From NCBI GenBank assembly GCA_009908505.1, contig JAAAPD010000026.1:40485-104484 (forward strand): a stretch of 64,000 bases of DNA, given 5' to 3'. Below are positions 8,210 through 17,498 of this stretch, piece by piece. The notes below the pieces were generated by a model. The model ran no database searches. It was not told where the DNA came from and was given only the letters and a program-made list of their open reading frames with translations. Both the position numbers and the translations under genes were made by a program. The DNA is from Alphaproteobacteria bacterium. GTDB lineage: Bacteria; Pseudomonadota; Alphaproteobacteria; Rhodobacterales; Rhodobacteraceae. Each line of letters begins with the position of its first letter. Positions within the stretch are counted from its first letter, which is position 1.

Positions 8210-9178
8210 ATGCGCGTCATAGAAATCCGTGAACCCGGCGGACCCGAGGTTCTTGTTCCCGCTGATCGTGACCTGCCGCAGCCCGGACCGGGCGAGGTTC
8301 GGATCAAGGTTGCCTATGCCGGGGTGAACCGGCCCGACGCGCTGCAACGTGCGGGCCTCTACAATCCGCCGCCGGGCGCCTCTGACCTGCCGGGCCTGGA
8401 GGCGGCGGGCGAGGTCAGCGCGCTGGGCGAGGGGGTCACGGAATGGGCGGTCGGCGACGAGGTCTGCGCCCTGCTGCCCGGTGGCGGCTATGCCGAAGAG
8501 GTGGTGACCCCGGCCGCCCATTGCCTGCCCGTGCCCAAGGGCCTGACCCAGAAGCAGGCGGCCTGCCTGCCGGAAACCTTCTTCACCGTCTGGTCCAACG
8601 TGTTCGAACGCGGCGGCCTGCAGGCGGGCGAGCGGTTCCTGGTGCATGGTGGATCATCGGGCATCGGCACCACCGCGATCCAGCTGGCGCATGTGATGGG
8701 CGCGCGGGTCTTCGCCACGGCCGGATCAGACGAAAAATGCGCGGCCTGTGTCGATCTGGGCGCGGAACGGGCCATCAACTACCGCAGCGAGGATTTTGTC
8801 GAGATCCTGAAGACCGAGGGCGGCGCGAACCTGATCCTCGACATGGTCGGCGGCGAATACCTGCCGCGCAACGTCAAGGCCCTGGCCGATGATGGGCGGC
8901 TTGTCCAGATCGCCTTTCTGCAAGGGCCGAAGGTGGAGTTGAACTTCGCCCAGGTCATGATGCGGCGTCTTACCATCACCGGCAGCACCCTGCGCCCGCA
9001 ATCCGACCATGCCAAGGCCGGGATCGCCCGCACCCTGCGCGACCGGGTCTGGCCGTTGCTCGAGGCTGGGCGCCTCGCCCCGGTCATGGACCGGGAATTC
9101 CCTCTGGACCAGGCCGTCGCCGCCCATTCACGCATGGAAAGCAGCGCCCATATCGGCAAGATCGTTCTTAAGGTGTGA
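8210..9178 (+). CDS. NAD(P)H:quinone oxidoreductase, zinc-independent MDR family
   Basis: A 322-residue medium-chain dehydrogenase/reductase of the PIG3/TP53I3-like quinone oxidoreductase branch. The N-terminal GroES-like domain holds GVNRPDALQRAGLYNPPPGA and LPGLEAAGEVSALGEGV. The Rossmann domain shows VHGGSSGIGTTAIQLAHVMG, and NLILDMVGGEYLPRN and VMMRRLTITGSTLRPQS are typical. No zinc-binding cysteine cluster is visible, as expected for this branch. AGGAGG precedes the ATG. The substrate is probably a quinone or enone; it is not determined. Confidence 0.9.
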   Translation: MRVIEIREPGGPEVLVPADRDLPQPGPGEVRIKVAYAGVNRPDALQRAGLYNPPPGASDLPGLEAAGEVSALGEGVTEWAVGDEVCALLPGGGYAEEVVTPAAHCLPVPKGLTQKQAACLPETFFTVWSNVFERGGLQAGERFLVHGGSSGIGTTAIQLAHVMGARVFATAGSDEKCAACVDLGAERAINYRSEDFVEILKTEGGANLILDMVGGEYLPRNVKALADDGRLVQIAFLQGPKVELNFAQVMMRRLTITGSTLRPQSDHAKAGIARTLRDRVWPLLEAGRLAPVMDREFPLDQAVAAHSRMESSAHIGKIVLKV

Positions 9179-9258
9179 CCGCGCCGCGGGCTTGCGTCAG
9201 ATCAAGGCGGGCCTCACGTCATGTCCTAGGCTGCCATAGGCAAGCGAAGGAGGATCAC

Positions 9259-9693
9259 ATGTCCGGATCATTCGAAATCCTGTCCGGCCACCCGGACGAC
9301 GTGCTGGCCGTCGCCGCCCACGGGCGCATCGACGGTGACAGTTACGACAAGACGCTTGAGCCCGCGCTGGAGGCGATGGTCGCGAAAGAGGGCAAGGCCA
9401 AGCTGTTCTACCTGCTGGGGGACGACTTCGAGGGGTTCACTGCCGGAGCCGCCTGGGACGATGCGCGGCTGGGCCTGCAGCACCTGCATGATTTTGCCCG
9501 GATCGCCGTGGTTACGGATGTCGGCTGGATCCGCAATGCGGTCAGCCTCTTCGGTCCGCTGGTCAAGGCCCCGGTCAAGGCCTTTCCGCTGGCTGAAAAG
9601 GGGGCGGCCGAAAGCTGGATCGCGAGCAACGAACCGCCCGAGACGAGCTATAACGTGGATGCGACCGGCAAGGTCACGACGCCGCGGTCGTGA
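9259..9693 (+). CDS. STAS/SpoIIAA-like domain protein
   Basis: A 144-residue protein of the SpoIIAA-like family (PF11964). It has the alternating beta-alpha pattern VLAVAAHGRIDGDSYDKTLE, then KAKLFYLLGDDFEGFTAGAAWDDAR, then RIAVVTDVGWIRNAVSLFGPL. Members are small cytosolic proteins of unknown function, often suggested to bind lipid or act in regulation. The ATG at 9259 has AAGGAGG nearby; the open frame upstream overlaps nothing informative. No neighbour suggests a specific role. Confidence 0.8.
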   Translation: MSGSFEILSGHPDDVLAVAAHGRIDGDSYDKTLEPALEAMVAKEGKAKLFYLLGDDFEGFTAGAAWDDARLGLQHLHDFARIAVVTDVGWIRNAVSLFGPLVKAPVKAFPLAEKGAAESWIASNEPPETSYNVDATGKVTTPRS

Positions 9694-9703
9694 CCCTTGC
9701 GAT

Positions 9704-10333
9704 CTAGCGGATCGGGTCGAACAGCGCGTCTTCAAGCGTGCAATCGCGGACCACGTCCGCGCCGCAGTCGCGGAATTCCAGATCGCGCGACAGGCAGATG
9801 CGCGCCTCCTGGATGCGGCCCGACCGACAGGTGATGGTGATCTGGTCGGCGGCCAGTGAGGGGTTGTCCCGCAGGAACGCCTCTTCGATCACCGCGGCGG
9901 GCAGCCGGACCGGATCGTCCAGCTTGCGAAACACCTCGGGGCGCGTCACGCGGGCATAGGCCTCGGCCGACAGCGCGTAATAGGCATCGGCCGACAGCCC
10001 CGAACAGCGACCGTGCTTGTTCCACTGGTGCCAGGCCGACCCGGCCGACCCGAACAGTCCGGCCCATGCCGCCGTGTCCGACCGTGACGGGTTGCGATGA
10101 TCGGTGCGGCAGTAATCCGGCCAGCCCCGGTCGTATTGCGGCCATAGCCCATGCAGCACCCAGCCGAAGTCGGCCGATGCGTCGCATTGCGGCGACTCGC
10201 GCGCATCGCCCTCCATCGCGCACCAGTTGGGCGACCAGCTGAGCGCCATGACGTAATAGTCGACATCGCCGGCCACGTCCTGGGCGCGCAGGGGTGTGGC
10301 AAGAACCAGCAGAACGGTGAACAGGCGTCGCAT
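9704..10333 (-). CDS. Secreted ribonuclease T2 family protein
   Basis: A 209-residue protein with a cleavable signal peptide (MRRLFTVLLVLATPLRAQ), so it acts in the periplasm or outside. RNase T2 enzymes cut RNA non-specifically through a 2',3'-cyclic phosphate. The first active-site block, GWVLHGLWPQ, carries the catalytic His. The second, WHQWNKHGRC, has Gln where many members have Glu, a variation I recall the published family pattern accepting. Cysteines suited to disulfides are spread through the chain. The ATG at 10333 fixes a normal signal peptide; the longer frame to 10801 is antisense to trcR. It may feed the CpdB phosphoesterase encoded 13 kb away. Confidence 0.92.
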   Translation of the reverse strand: MRRLFTVLLVLATPLRAQDVAGDVDYYVMALSWSPNWCAMEGDARESPQCDASADFGWVLHGLWPQYDRGWPDYCRTDHRNPSRSDTAAWAGLFGSAGSAWHQWNKHGRCSGLSADAYYALSAEAYARVTRPEVFRKLDDPVRLPAAVIEEAFLRDNPSLAADQITITCRSGRIQEARICLSRDLEFRDCGADVVRDCTLEDALFDPIR

Positions 10334-10463
10334 TTCGGGCTTTCCATGTTGCGTCGGCGCGACTATATAGCCCGTGAGTTCCCCGACAACGAGAACCTGA
10401 TCCGCATCCCGGGTCGCCCCATCCAGGGCAGGGGAAAGATGTATTCGCGAAGGAGCCGAGAAC

Positions 10464-11216
10464 ATGGGTGACAAACCGATCATGGCCAAGGCCACCGCCG
10501 TCTGGCTGGTGGACAACACGACGATCAGCTTTAAGCAGATCGCCGATTTCGCAGGCCTGCACGAGCTGGAGGTGCAGGGCATCGCCGATGGCGACGTGGC
10601 CTCCGGCGTCAAGGGCTTCGATCCAATCGCAAACAACCAGTTGACCCAGGACGAGATCGACGCGGCCGAAAAGAACCCGCTGCACAAGCTCAAGCTCAAG
10701 TACAACGCCGCCGCCGTTGGTGAGGAAAAGCGCCGTGGGCCGCGGTATACCCCGCTGTCCAAGCGGCAGGACCGGCCCAACTCGATCCTCTGGCTTGTCA
10801 AGTTCCACCCCGAGTTGAGCGATGGTCAGATTTCCAAGCTGGTGGGCACGACCAAGCCGACGATCCAGTCGATCCGCGAGCGCACGCACTGGAACATCTC
10901 GAACATGGAACCGATCGACCCGGTCGCGCTGGGCCTGTGCAAGCAGTCCGAACTGGATGCCGCCGTGCAAAAGGCCAACGCCAAGCGCGCCAAGGAAGGC
11001 GAGATCATGTCGGATGACGAGCGCCGCAAGCTGGTGTCGACCGAACAGAGCCTGACCGCCGACCCCGAGCCACGGATGCCGACCGCGATCGAGGGGCTCG
11101 AAACCTTCTCGCTGTCCGAGGATGACAGCGCGGATGACAAGGAGGACAGCGACGTGCCCGACGCGGACAGCTTCTTCAACCTGCCCGACGATGACGGCGA
11201 CGACGACGAAGATTGA
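10464..11216 (+). CDS. trcR: TrcR-like cell cycle regulator, DUF1013 family
   Basis: A 250-residue protein of the alphaproteobacterial DUF1013/TrcR family. The N-terminal half holds TAVWLVDNTTISFKQIADFA, a helix-turn-helix-like unit, and a second one at HPELSDGQISKLVGTTKPTI, then RERTHWNISNMEPIDPV. The C-terminus is a highly acidic tail (DDSADDKEDSDVPDAD, then DDDGDDDED). Family members are linked to cell-cycle transcription in Caulobacterales and Rhodobacterales. The ATG at 10464 is preceded by GGAG; a second in-frame ATG at 10482 is possible. A terminator follows. It is divergent from RNase T2. Confidence 0.9.
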   Translation: MGDKPIMAKATAVWLVDNTTISFKQIADFAGLHELEVQGIADGDVASGVKGFDPIANNQLTQDEIDAAEKNPLHKLKLKYNAAAVGEEKRRGPRYTPLSKRQDRPNSILWLVKFHPELSDGQISKLVGTTKPTIQSIRERTHWNISNMEPIDPVALGLCKQSELDAAVQKANAKRAKEGEIMSDDERRKLVSTEQSLTADPEPRMPTAIEGLETFSLSEDDSADDKEDSDVPDADSFFNLPDDDGDDDED

Positions 11217-11240
11217 TCCCGTCCCCACCCGACGATCCAA

Positions 11241-11272
11241 CCCCCGGCCCGCAAGGACCGGGGGTATTTCTT
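11241..11272 (+). terminator. Rho-independent terminator of trcR
   Basis: CCCCCGG (11241-11247) pairs with CCGGGGG (11258-11264) around a 10-base loop, followed by TATTTCTTT. It starts 25 bases past the trcR stop. Confidence 0.8.
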
Positions 11273-11510
11273 TGCGAGCTGGCGGATGACGCGCAGGGGC
11301 ACGTTTGGGAGGGGAGCGGACTTTGGCTGCGCGGGTCATGAACGGCAGCAATGCGCAGGGGTTGCCATGCAACGACGCGGAACTTGGCTCGCCCATAGAG
11401 GCATAACGCGTCCTGATCAAAGGCTCGGAGGGTCCGCGAACGCCCCGTTGCAGCTTGGCCTGAGCTGTCATCCGCCACCTGTTGGCCTTGCCCGGCCTGG
11501 CCAGCCCTTA

Positions 11511-12506
11511 TCACCCCCGTAACGCTGCCAGGACCGCATCATGATCTGACAGGGGCCTGCCGGTCTCGTCCAGAGACGGCAGAACCGCGTTGCCCAGGCA
11601 GGTCAGCCCTCTTGCGCAGAGCCAGTCAAGCTTCATGCGACGGCCCGGATGCGGTGTTATGAGGCTGGGCCGCGTCGTGACGCCTTCCGGGTTCAATGAC
11701 CAATCGTAGCCGCGTGCCTCGGCCCGTTCGAACAGCGGCTCATCACGCCAGCCATCGTCCGGTGGCGCGCTGTTGCCGGTGTTCAGGTCGCCGCCGATGA
11801 CCACGGGCATGTCCGGGGCGAAAAGGTCCACCTCGTCCATGAGCCGGTCGAACTGCTGTGCCCGATGGGCGGCCTGCGCATTGCTCTCCAGGTGCGTCGA
11901 GACAAAGCAGATCGGCCCGTCTGCACCGGGAATGATCGCGGCAATCGCATTGCGCCCTCCGATACGCGGCTGGTCGGCATCACCGCCCGCATCCGGCGTG
12001 AACCAATGCCCGATATCATCAAGCCGAAACATCGTCGCGTCTTCAAAAGGCGCAGCACTCAGGATCGCGTTACCATGCCAGCCAAGCCTGTTGAAGTCAT
12101 CGTTGCAAAAGGCCTGCTCTGTCTCCCCGCCGAGGCCCATTTCGAAGAATTCGACACCGAAAGCGTATGTCATGCCCAGAGCGCGCGCCATGTCTTCGGT
12201 CGTATGGCGCTGTTTGGTCCGGGCCATGCCGTGATCCATCTCTGACAGCAGCAGGACCTGCGGACCCTTGCGCGCGGCATGCGCGGCACTGTCCCGTGGA
12301 AACAAGCACCTTTCGAGGTTCCAGGCCAGAACCGTGAAGTCAGCCGGCAGATGCAACCCCCTTGCCTGTCCGCCGCACTGGACCGCGTTCATGCCCGGCA
12401 GTTGAGCCAGAAGGGCGCGGTGCGCCTCGCTTGTGCGCGGCGTAGCGGATATCTCGGCGCGTTTGGCGTCGCTTACGGGCTGCAACTCCAGGACACAGTG
12501 CATCAT
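11511..12506 (-). CDS. Endonuclease/exonuclease/phosphatase family protein, last gene of the ugp operon
   Basis: A 331-residue metal-dependent phosphohydrolase of the EEP fold. The family residues are visible in order: Asn in LAWNLERC, Glu in [11 protein letters not shown], the STHLES block, the GGDLNTG Asp/Asn pair and the terminal SDHDAV. The ATG overlaps the stop of ugpC by 4 bases, so it is translationally coupled to the glycerol-3-phosphate importer. ugp operons commonly carry a glycerophosphodiesterase (ugpQ) instead; this enzyme may fill that role or act on another phosphodiester. The substrate is unproven. No signal peptide is visible, so it is likely cytosolic. Confidence 0.88.
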   Translation of the reverse strand: MMHCVLELQPVSDAKRAEISATPRTSEAHRALLAQLPGMNAVQCGGQARGLHLPADFTVLAWNLERCLFPRDSAAHAARKGPQVLLLSEMDHGMARTKQRHTTEDMARALGMTYAFGVEFFEMGLGGETEQAFCNDDFNRLGWHGNAILSAAPFEDATMFRLDDIGHWFTPDAGGDADQPRIGGRNAIAAIIPGADGPICFVSTHLESNAQAAHRAQQFDRLMDEVDLFAPDMPVVIGGDLNTGNSAPPDDGWRDEPLFERAEARGYDWSLNPEGVTTRPSLITPHPGRRMKLDWLCARGLTCLGNAVLPSLDETGRPLSDHDAVLAALRG

Positions 12507-13540
12507 ATCCGATGCCCTTCCTCTGCATCAAAAACGCAAACCGCGCCCGGTTTGACGGAGAGGTCCAGCGGGCCGGTTTCGGCGGCGAATTCATTGCTCA
12601 CATGCACGGTCACCGTATCGTCCCCGATTTGTCCGTGCAGCAGGCGGTGGCCGCCGAGTTCTTCGACGATGTCCACCTGCATGGAGATTGCGCCATCGGG
12701 GTCGGGCAGGAAATCCTCGGGCCGAACACCCACCACAACCTCGCCCTCGTGCTCGGTTTCGCACAGCGCGCCGCCGTTCAGGTGCAGCTGCCCCGCCTCG
12801 GCGCGGGTCCGCATCAGGTTCATCGGAGGTGCCCCCATGAATGAGGCAACAAAGGTGCTTGCCGGCTCGTGGTAGACCTCGGCCGGTGTGCCGATCTGCT
12901 CGATCCGGCCCGCGTTCATGACGATGATACGGTCTGCCATGGTCATGGCTTCGACCTGATCATGGGTGACATAGACCGAAGTCACGCCGAGCCTGCGTTG
13001 CAGGGCCTTGATCTCGATCCGCATCTGGTGCCGCAGCTTGGCATCCAGATTTGACAGCGGTTCGTCGAACAGGAACAGCGCCGGGTCGCGCACGATCGCG
13101 CGGCCCATGGCGACCCGCTGGCGCTGTCCGCCCGAAAGCTGGCTTGGCTTGCTGTCGAGATGGTCGCCCAGGTTAAGAAGCGCTGCGGCCTCGTCCACCT
13201 TTCTGGCGATTTCGGTCTTGGGCAAACCTCGGTTCTTAAGCCCGTAGCCGATGTTCTTGCGCACGCTCATGTGCGGGTAGAGCGCATAGTTCTGGAACAC
13301 CATGGCGATGTCGCGGTCCGCCGGGTCGATCGCGTTCACGATGCGCCCCGCGATCGAGAGTTCACCCGAAGTGATCTCTTCCAGCCCCGCGACCATGCGC
13401 AAGAGCGTGGATTTTCCGCATCCCGATGGCCCAACGAGCACCGCGAATTCGCCTTGCTGGATCTCGAAATCGGTCGGCTTGAGCGCCTCGAACCCGTTCG
13501 GGTAGGTCTTGCCTATATTGCTGAAGCGAACCTGTGCCAT
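12503..13540 (-). CDS. ugpC: sn-Glycerol-3-phosphate ABC transporter ATP-binding protein
   Basis: A 345-residue ATPase of the CUT1/MalK-type importer family. Walker A is GPSGCGKST (residues 37-45), the signature is [14 protein letters not shown], Walker B is [12 protein letters not shown], and there is a C-terminal regulatory TOBE-type region ([16 protein letters not shown]). The start lies 9 bases after ugpE, and the gene overlaps the EEP gene by 4. The assignment to UgpC rather than another sugar ATPase rests on the UgpB-like binding protein in the operon. Confidence 0.9.
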   Translation of the reverse strand: MAQVRFSNIGKTYPNGFEALKPTDFEIQQGEFAVLVGPSGCGKSTLLRMVAGLEEITSGELSIAGRIVNAIDPADRDIAMVFQNYALYPHMSVRKNIGYGLKNRGLPKTEIARKVDEAAALLNLGDHLDSKPSQLSGGQRQRVAMGRAIVRDPALFLFDEPLSNLDAKLRHQMRIEIKALQRRLGVTSVYVTHDQVEAMTMADRIIVMNAGRIEQIGTPAEVYHEPASTFVASFMGAPPMNLMRTRAEAGQLHLNGGALCETEHEGEVVVGVRPEDFLPDPDGAISMQVDIVEELGGHRLLHGQIGDDTVTVHVSNEFAAETGPLDLSVKPGAVCVFDAEEGHRI

Positions 13541-13549
13541 GTTTCTTGC

Positions 13550-14401
13550 CTATTTGTCGGATTCAGTCAGGCCCTTGACGAACCAGCTCTGGAAAAACAC
13601 CACCACCAACACCGGGGGTATGACCGCCACCACCGCCAGCATGTTCGAGCGGCCGAATTCGGGTACCACGGCGCCTTCGAGCACCTGAACGATTTGCTTG
13701 ATGCCGCGCACCAGCGTGTACATGTCTTCGTCTGTCGTGATCATGGTGGGCCAGAGGTACTGGTTCCAGCCATAGACGAACATGATGATGAACATGGCCG
13801 CTATCATCGTCTTCGACAGCGGCACGAGGATATCGACGAAGAACTTGACCGGCCCTGCGCCGTCGATGCGCGCGGCCTCGACCAGTTCCTCGGGGACGGA
13901 CCGGAAGAACTGCCGGAAAAAGAAGGTTGCCGTGGCCGAGGCGATCAGCGGGATGATGAGCCCTTGATAGGTGTTGAGCATACCAAGCCGCTGCACCACT
14001 TCGTAAGAGGGCAGAATGCGCACCTCCAGCGGCAACAAGAGCGTCGTGAAGATCAGCCAGAAGGCCAGCGTGGCAAAGCGCAGGCGGAAATAGACGATCG
14101 CGTAGGCGGCCGTCATGCCGATCACGATCTTGCCGACCGCAAAGCCGATGCCGAGGATGAAGCTGTTTTTCAGCATCGACATGCCGGTGTTCTCGCCCGA
14201 AAACCCCGAGGCCTGCAGCATCGCCTTTTCCAGGTTGTCGTCGAACTGGTCGCCGATCTGCAGCGTCGGACCGGTCTGGATGATCTCGGTGTCCGGGATC
14301 GTAGTCATCTGCAGGATCATCAACAGCGGCAGCATCATGAACAGGCTTCCCGCGATCAGGACAGCATGGTCGGTCACGGTGGACAGTTTGGGTTTGCGCA
14401 T
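13550..14401 (-). CDS. ugpE: sn-Glycerol-3-phosphate ABC transporter permease UgpE
   Basis: A 283-residue inner-membrane permease with about six transmembrane segments, the same length as E. coli UgpE (about 281). The cytoplasmic EAA loop, which docks the ATPase, is ELVEAARIDGAGPVKFFVDI. The N-terminal segment ITDHAVLIAGSLFMMLPLLM-like helix and the WNQYLWPTMIT block before the last helices are typical of the CUT1 MalG/UgpE type. It lies between ugpA and ugpC with gaps of 12 and 9 bases. Confidence 0.9.
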   Translation of the reverse strand: MRKPKLSTVTDHAVLIAGSLFMMLPLLMILQMTTIPDTEIIQTGPTLQIGDQFDDNLEKAMLQASGFSGENTGMSMLKNSFILGIGFAVGKIVIGMTAAYAIVYFRLRFATLAFWLIFTTLLLPLEVRILPSYEVVQRLGMLNTYQGLIIPLIASATATFFFRQFFRSVPEELVEAARIDGAGPVKFFVDILVPLSKTMIAAMFIIMFVYGWNQYLWPTMITTDEDMYTLVRGIKQIVQVLEGAVVPEFGRSNMLAVVAVIPPVLVVVFFQSWFVKGLTESDK

Positions 14402-14413
14402 GGCTCCGGCCTC

Positions 14414-15295
14414 TCAGGTGTAGTGAATACGGCGTTCAAGCAGCCGGAACTGGAAGATCGTCAGCGCCAGCACCAAGACCATCAGGATCACCGATTGCGC
14501 CGAACTGCCGCCCAGGTCATTGCCGCGGAACCCATCCACGTAAACCTTGTAGACCAGCGTCATGGGATTGTTGCCCGGCTCGCCCTTCACCACCGTGTCC
14601 ACGATGCCGAAGGTCTCGAATAGCGCGTACGTTATGTTGATGATCAGCAGGAAGAACCCGGTGGGGGCCAGCAGGGGGAATGTCACGTCCCAGAAACGGC
14701 CCGAGGCCGAGCGATTGTCGATCAGAGCCGCCTCGCGCACCGAGCGCGGGATCGATTGAAGCGCCGACAAAAAGAAGATGAAGTTTACGGGGACCTGTTT
14801 CCAGACCGAGGCCAGGATCATGGCGAACGCGGTATCATTGAAATTCACCCCGACCATGTAGGTATGGCCGAACAGACCGAAGAGTTCGGTCAGCGGCCCC
14901 CAGCTCTGGTTGAACAGGATGACGGCGATGAACCCGGCAACCGGCGGCGCGACAGCATAGACCCACATTAAAAGCGTCCGATAGGTCTTGGCCCCGCGCA
15001 ACACCTTGTCGGCCTTGACGGCCAGAAGCAGGGCCAGCGCCAGCGAAAAGAAGGTCACCAGAAGCGTGAAGGTCAGGGTAAAGACGGCGACCCGGCGATA
15101 TTCGGCGCTGCCAAGCAGGTGCGTATAATTCTCCAAGCCCACGAAGGTAGACCCGAATCCGAAGGGATCCTGCAAGTAGAACGAGGAGTGTAGCGCCACG
15201 ATCGCCGGCCAGTAGAAGAAGATCGCGATGATGGCCAGCTGCGGCACCAGCAGCAGAACCGGCAGCCAGGGCGTGGAAAATCCCGCGCGTTTCAT
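14414..15295 (-). CDS. ugpA: sn-Glycerol-3-phosphate ABC transporter permease UgpA
   Basis: A 293-residue permease, about the length of E. coli UgpA (295). It has six predicted membrane segments, an N-terminal PQLAIIAIFFYWPAIVAL helix, and the EAA loop VREAALIDNRSASGRFWDVT. The extended periplasmic block GHTYMVGVNFNDTAFAMI and the NNPMTLVYKVYVDGF segment also match UgpA. It is the first permease after ugpB, 71 bases downstream of it. Confidence 0.91.
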   Translation of the reverse strand: MKRAGFSTPWLPVLLLVPQLAIIAIFFYWPAIVALHSSFYLQDPFGFGSTFVGLENYTHLLGSAEYRRVAVFTLTFTLLVTFFSLALALLLAVKADKVLRGAKTYRTLLMWVYAVAPPVAGFIAVILFNQSWGPLTELFGLFGHTYMVGVNFNDTAFAMILASVWKQVPVNFIFFLSALQSIPRSVREAALIDNRSASGRFWDVTFPLLAPTGFFLLIINITYALFETFGIVDTVVKGEPGNNPMTLVYKVYVDGFRGNDLGGSSAQSVILMVLVLALTIFQFRLLERRIHYT

Positions 15296-15366
15296 GAGGG
15301 GTCTTTCTGATGAATGTCGGGCGACCGTCCTACGACAGCCGCCCGAACGGGTTAATGCGAAAGAGC

Positions 15367-16668
15367 TTAGCCCTGAGTCTTGGCGAAGCGCTCCAGCAGC
15401 TGGTTGGCTTCGGTTTCGATCGTCTGGAACGCATCTTCGACGGAGGTCTCGCCGGTCAGGATGCGACCATACTCGCGGTTCATGACGTCACGGATCTGCA
15501 CGTAGAAGCCCATGCGATAGCCGCGCGTATGATCGCCGGCAGGCAGCGAAAGCTGCTGGATGCCCACTTCGGCCGCCGGCATGCGGTCGTAGTGGCCGTC
15601 TTCCTCGGCCAGCTCGTAAGCGGCTTCGGTGATCGGCACGTAACCGGTTTCACGGTGCCAGAAGTACTGGGTTTCGGGCGATGTAAGGAACTCGAAGAAC
15701 TTCGCGGTGGCCGCGTTCTCTTCTGCCGACTGACCGGACATGGCGAACAGCGCCGCCCCGCCGATGAAGGTCTGCTTGGGCTCGGTGGTCACCGCTTCCC
15801 AGTAGGGCAGGTAGGTGGCGGAGAAGTCGAAGCCCAGATCCATCTGAGCCAGGCCGCCGAAGGAGCCCGAGGAGCCAAGCCAGATAGCGACTTCACCGTC
15901 TTCGAACGGGGTCTGGTTGTCGCCCCAGCCGGTGCCGTACCATTTGAAGTAGCCCGCGTCCTGCCAGTCGGTCAGCGCGGAGAAATGCGCCTTGATGGCG
16001 TCGTTGTTCACGAGGATCTCGGTGTCATTGCCGTCATAGCCGTTGTCGTTGGTGGCAAACGGCAGGTTGTGGCGCGACATGAAGTTCTCGGTGAAGATCC
16101 ACGGCAGGTGAGACTGCGCCAGCGGGATATAGCCGGCCTCGGCCAGCGCCGGGGCCGTCGTTTCGGCGAACTCTTCCCAGGTCTCGGGCGGGGTCACGCC
16201 GGCTTCGTCCAGCGCGTCCTCGTTGTAATACATGATCGGCGAGGACGAATTGAACGGCATGCCGATCATCTTGCCGTCGCTGTCGGCATAGAAGTAGCGC
16301 ACGCCCGAGATGTAGTCCTCGATGTCGAAGTCCACGCCGTTCTCGGCCAGCAGGTCCTGCACCGGAATGGTCGCGCCCTCGGCGCCGATGACGGTGGCAG
16401 CACCGGCGTCGAAGACCTGAATGATGTTGGGCTGCTCGCCCGCCCGGAAGGCGGCGATGCCGGCGGTCAGGGTTTCCTCGTAGGTGCCCTTGAAGACCGG
16501 GGTCAGCACGACCTCGTCCTGCGAGGCGTTGAAATCTTCGGCGATCGCGTTGACGGTTTCGCCGAGCGCGCCGCCCATGGCATGCCAGAGGTCAATTTCC
16601 GTCTGCGCCGTGGCCGCGCTTGTCAGCGCGAGCGTGGCGGCAACGCTGGTGAGAGTGATACGGGACAT
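15367..16668 (-). CDS. ugpB: sn-Glycerol-3-phosphate-binding periplasmic protein
   Basis: A 433-residue extracellular solute-binding protein with a signal peptide (MSRITLTSVAATLALTSAATAQ). From memory of E. coli UgpB it shares many blocks: DLWHAMGGALGETVNAIAEDF, FKGTYEETLTAGIAAFRAGE, MPFNSSSPIMYYNEDAL, FIGGAALFAMSG and WHRETGYVPITEAAYELA. That supports glycerol-3-phosphate or glycerophosphodiesters rather than a sugar as ligand. The ATG at 16668 is chosen for the signal peptide; an in-frame ATG five codons upstream (16683) is possible. It heads the ugpBAEC-EEP operon. Phosphate-starvation control is expected for such operons, but I saw no convincing Pho box. Confidence 0.92.
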   Translation of the reverse strand: MSRITLTSVAATLALTSAATAQTEIDLWHAMGGALGETVNAIAEDFNASQDEVVLTPVFKGTYEETLTAGIAAFRAGEQPNIIQVFDAGAATVIGAEGATIPVQDLLAENGVDFDIEDYISGVRYFYADSDGKMIGMPFNSSSPIMYYNEDALDEAGVTPPETWEEFAETTAPALAEAGYIPLAQSHLPWIFTENFMSRHNLPFATNDNGYDGNDTEILVNNDAIKAHFSALTDWQDAGYFKWYGTGWGDNQTPFEDGEVAIWLGSSGSFGGLAQMDLGFDFSATYLPYWEAVTTEPKQTFIGGAALFAMSGQSAEENAATAKFFEFLTSPETQYFWHRETGYVPITEAAYELAEEDGHYDRMPAAEVGIQQLSLPAGDHTRGYRMGFYVQIRDVMNREYGRILTGETSVEDAFQTIETEANQLLERFAKTQG

Positions 16669-17078
16669 TCCTGTTCCTTCCATTGAACATATCCGAGTGG
16701 TCAAGACGACGTTGGTGCGGCGCGGAAAGTGGGACTGCTGGTCGTGGGTCCCGAAAAGCAAGACCACGCCGCATCAGCAGACGCCGACCCGAACCCAACG
16801 CACGATGTTCAGATGGACGCAGCACGTAATGCTGATTTGAAAGTGATGCGAAGGTATTGTGACGACCGCTCTGCGTGGGGCTCGCGCGCAGATGAAACGC
16901 TCTGCAATTCTGCAAGAACGACGTGGGGTCGTCTTGATGATACACACCGTGTCCCGGACGTCAGCCAGCTACGTCAGGCTCTCACGGCCCCTTTTCCCCG
17001 CCGTCGCCTGCGCACACGCCCGGGTGACCTGCGACCGGAAATCTCAACGACGGATAGACGTTGGGCAAAGGCCACGCA
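16669..17078. other. Gene-free 410-base region upstream of ugpB
   Basis: This stretch separates the minus-strand ugp operon from the minus-strand VOC gene and must hold the ugp promoter. Open frames here are short antisense or random frames without family features. I looked for paired CTGTCAT-like Pho boxes on the minus strand and found only partial matches around 16840-16870. No repeat or RNA gene was recognised. Confidence 0.5.
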
Positions 17079-17459
17079 TTACTCTGCCCCGCCGGTCAAA
17101 TCTTGGGCAAGCATCATCGCATTACCATCGGGATCATAGAAGGTTGCTGTCTTGACCATGCCTTCGACGATATCAGTTTCACCGTCAAACTTCACTTTGG
17201 CCTGCTCCAGTTTATGCCTCGCCGCATCCAGATCAGCGATGCCGAAGACAGGAACACAGTTTCCGGGCGCAGGTTTCGTATGTTCGCCCAAACCGATAGT
17301 CACGCCGACCGTATTGGTTTGAAGCTCTGACCATCCCGCTTCGTCCGCGTGGTAGATCGTTTCAAACCCAAGCATGTTGCCGTACCACTCAGCACTTGCA
17401 TGGCGATCTTTGACTGTCAGCGCGATGGTAATGGTTTCTTCTAACGAAATAAGCGACAT
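17079..17459 (-). CDS. VOC (glyoxalase/bleomycin-resistance) family protein
   Basis: A 126-residue protein of the vicinal oxygen chelate fold. It starts SLISLEETITIALTVKDRHA and continues with SAEWYGNMLGFETIYHADEAG (first beta-alpha-beta-beta-beta unit), then VFGIADLDAARHKLEQAKVK and ATFYDPDGNAMMLAQDL (second unit with the metal-site acidic residue region). The substrate is unknown; small VOC proteins next to HxlR regulators often handle toxic aldehydes or drugs. It is divergent from the HxlR-type gene with 39 bases between starts. G+C is lower than in flanking genes. Confidence 0.88.
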   Translation of the reverse strand: MSLISLEETITIALTVKDRHASAEWYGNMLGFETIYHADEAGWSELQTNTVGVTIGLGEHTKPAPGNCVPVFGIADLDAARHKLEQAKVKFDGETDIVEGMVKTATFYDPDGNAMMLAQDLTGGAE

Positions 17460-17481
17460 GGTCTTCTTTCTTGTTTATAAA

Positions 17482-17495
17482 TATACTAACTATAC
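17482..17495. promoter_or_regulatory. AT-rich direct repeat in the VOC/HxlR divergent promoter
   Basis: TATAC-TAAC-TATAC lies 3 bases before the HxlR start, inside the 39-base intergenic segment. Any operator for this divergent pair must fall here, so the repeat is the best candidate. The evidence is position and repetition only. Confidence 0.35.
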
Positions 17496-17498
17496 TTT

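Noticed and set aside
9980..10030. Gln instead of Glu in the second active-site motif of RNase T2 as a sign of a dead enzyme
   Set aside because: As I recall the family pattern, Glu or Gln is accepted there, and the first motif and both His residues are intact.
16690..16880. Pho box upstream of ugpB
   Set aside because: Only partial CTGTCAT-like half-sites without the 11-base repeat spacing were seen.
16729..17139. A 136-codon plus-strand frame in the ugp upstream region
   Set aside because: It runs into the antisense of the VOC gene, has no ribosome site and no recognisable features.
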